DNA from: Desulfarculaceae bacterium
GTDB lineage: Bacteria; Desulfobacterota; Desulfobacteria; Desulfobacterales; Desulfobacteraceae
Reading direction: 5' to 3'
Length of the DNA: 7,020 bases
Assembly: GCA_021737205.1 (NCBI GenBank)
Contig: JAIPEK010000116.1
Span: forward strand, 1 to 7,020
Positions within the stretch are counted from its first letter, which is position 1. Each line of letters starts with the position of its first letter. Positions 6,366 through 7,020 of this stretch are shown in pieces. Made by a program: the position numbers and the translations under genes. The notes under the pieces are model-generated. The model was not told the DNA's origin and did not search any database. It saw only the letters and a program-made list of their open reading frames with translations.

Positions 6366-7020
6366 TTACTGTATGTTACCGGAAAATTCATCGATTATCG
6401 CGTGGATCGGAATGGCAAACCCGAGGCCCTCGAATTTCCGGGTGATCTTTTTGAACGTGTTGGCGCCGATCACCCGCCCCTGTTCAGTAACAAGAGGACC
6501 GCCGCTGTTGCCGGGATATATTTTGGCGTCGGTTTTGATGAATCCTTTTTCAAATCCTGATACGATACCCTTGCTTACCGTATCCTTCAATCCCAGAGGG
6601 GAGCCGATGGCATAGACCGTCTCTCCCTGGCCGGGGGATTCAGCCGGCACAAGATACGGGGTTTGATAGTCGTCGAGTTTGAGAAGGGCGAGATCCAGAT
6701 TCCGGCTCACAGTGACAAGGTACGTGTAAAGCACCCGTCCGTCTTTCAGGGTGGTTTTGAATGTGCTGCCTAACCCTGCGGCGGTGATCCTGTTCCGGTA
6801 GTCGGATCGTTTGTTTTTATATGTCCGTTTCTGCTTTCGAAACGAAGCTCTGTTTTCTTCCAGAAGTCGTTTTTTGCGTTTGTAATCCGCCAGGGCGGAT
6901 CTGTATTTTTCCCGCTTTCGGGATCTGGCAGGACCTTCCTCCATATCCTCCACGGTTTCCCTGAACCGGTCAATCCGCTTTTTGTAGCTTTCCAGGCGAT
7001 CTTCATCCGCATGTATTTTT
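6366..7020 (-). CDS. HtrA/trypsin-like serine protease with basic helical segment (5' end outside window)
   Basis: The reading frame stays open to the window edge, so 217 C-terminal residues are visible and the N-terminus lies beyond 7020; a GTG at 6953 is not needed as a start. Counting from the first visible codon, residues 1-78 are a highly charged Lys/Arg/Glu-rich helix, probably coiled coil. Then comes a trypsin-like domain: LKDGRVLY (about 91-98), NLDLALLKL with catalytic Asp 109 (6693-6695), YAIGSPLG, and PGNSGGPLV with catalytic Ser 172 (6504-6506), ending with LGFAIPIHAI. There is no C-terminal PDZ domain. In HtrA proteins the catalytic His is some 35 residues before the Asp; no TNxHV motif occurs there, so His must precede the helical segment, outside the window, or be missing. 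It is convergent with the FHA gene with a 24 bp gap. Role unknown; envelope proteolysis is plausible. Confidence 0.85.
   Translation of the reverse strand, partial: KIHADEDRLESYKKRIDRFRETVEDMEEGPARSRKREKYRSALADYKRKKRLLEENRASFRKQKRTYKNKRSDYRNRITAAGLGSTFKTTLKDGRVLYTYLVTVSRNLDLALLKLDDYQTPYLVPAESPGQGETVYAIGSPLGLKDTVSKGIVSGFEKGFIKTDAKIYPGNSGGPLVTEQGRVIGANTFKKITRKFEGLGFAIPIHAIIDEFSGNIQ

Noticed and set aside
1..7020. CRISPR array, insertion sequence or integrase
   Set aside because: No regularly spaced repeats, transposase or recombinase motifs were seen on either strand.

Overview
This 7 kb window looks like ordinary Gram-negative chromosome. Base composition is moderate, the coding strands are densely packed, and one protein is a predicted lipoprotein. 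The mix of housekeeping genes and a Hanks-type kinase/FHA signalling set suggests a deltaproteobacterium in the broad sense (Desulfobacterota, perhaps near the sulfate reducers). That placement is inference from style and gene order; no rRNA or other taxonomic marker is present.

Positions 1-1774 hold a plus-strand housekeeping run: folK (folate synthesis), a small transaldolase of the FSA/TalC/MipB family starting with TTG right after folK, and pgsA (phosphatidylglycerophosphate synthase). A strong sigma70-like promoter (TTGACA-17-TATACA) then precedes tRNA-Gly(GCC) and tRNA-Cys(GCA), both with encoded CCA. The order pgsA-tRNA-Gly-tRNA-Cys matches E. coli pgsA-glyW-cysT, but the tRNA-Leu that follows in E. 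coli is absent.

Positions 2177-6341 hold a compact four-gene plus-strand cassette: a membrane-anchored Ser/Thr kinase with C-terminal TPRs predicted outside the cytoplasm, a LysM lipoprotein, a PP2C-type phosphatase, and a protein with one canonical and one degenerate FHA domain. The first three genes overlap by ATGA and the fourth follows after 6 bp. Together they provide a writer, an eraser and a reader of phosphothreonine plus an envelope partner. The likely picture is a phospho-signalling module in which the kinase's TPR domain and the LysM lipoprotein monitor the cell envelope, while phosphatase and FHA protein work in the cytoplasm. The kinase linker and the FHA interdomain linker share a short T-[VI]-[LI]-L-D motif that could be a common phosphorylation and FHA-docking site.

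From 6366 to the window end, a convergent minus-strand gene encodes the C-terminal part of an HtrA/trypsin-like serine protease. The Asp and Ser of the triad are visible. Where the catalytic His would normally lie there is a long, very basic helical segment, so His must be further upstream, outside the window, or absent.
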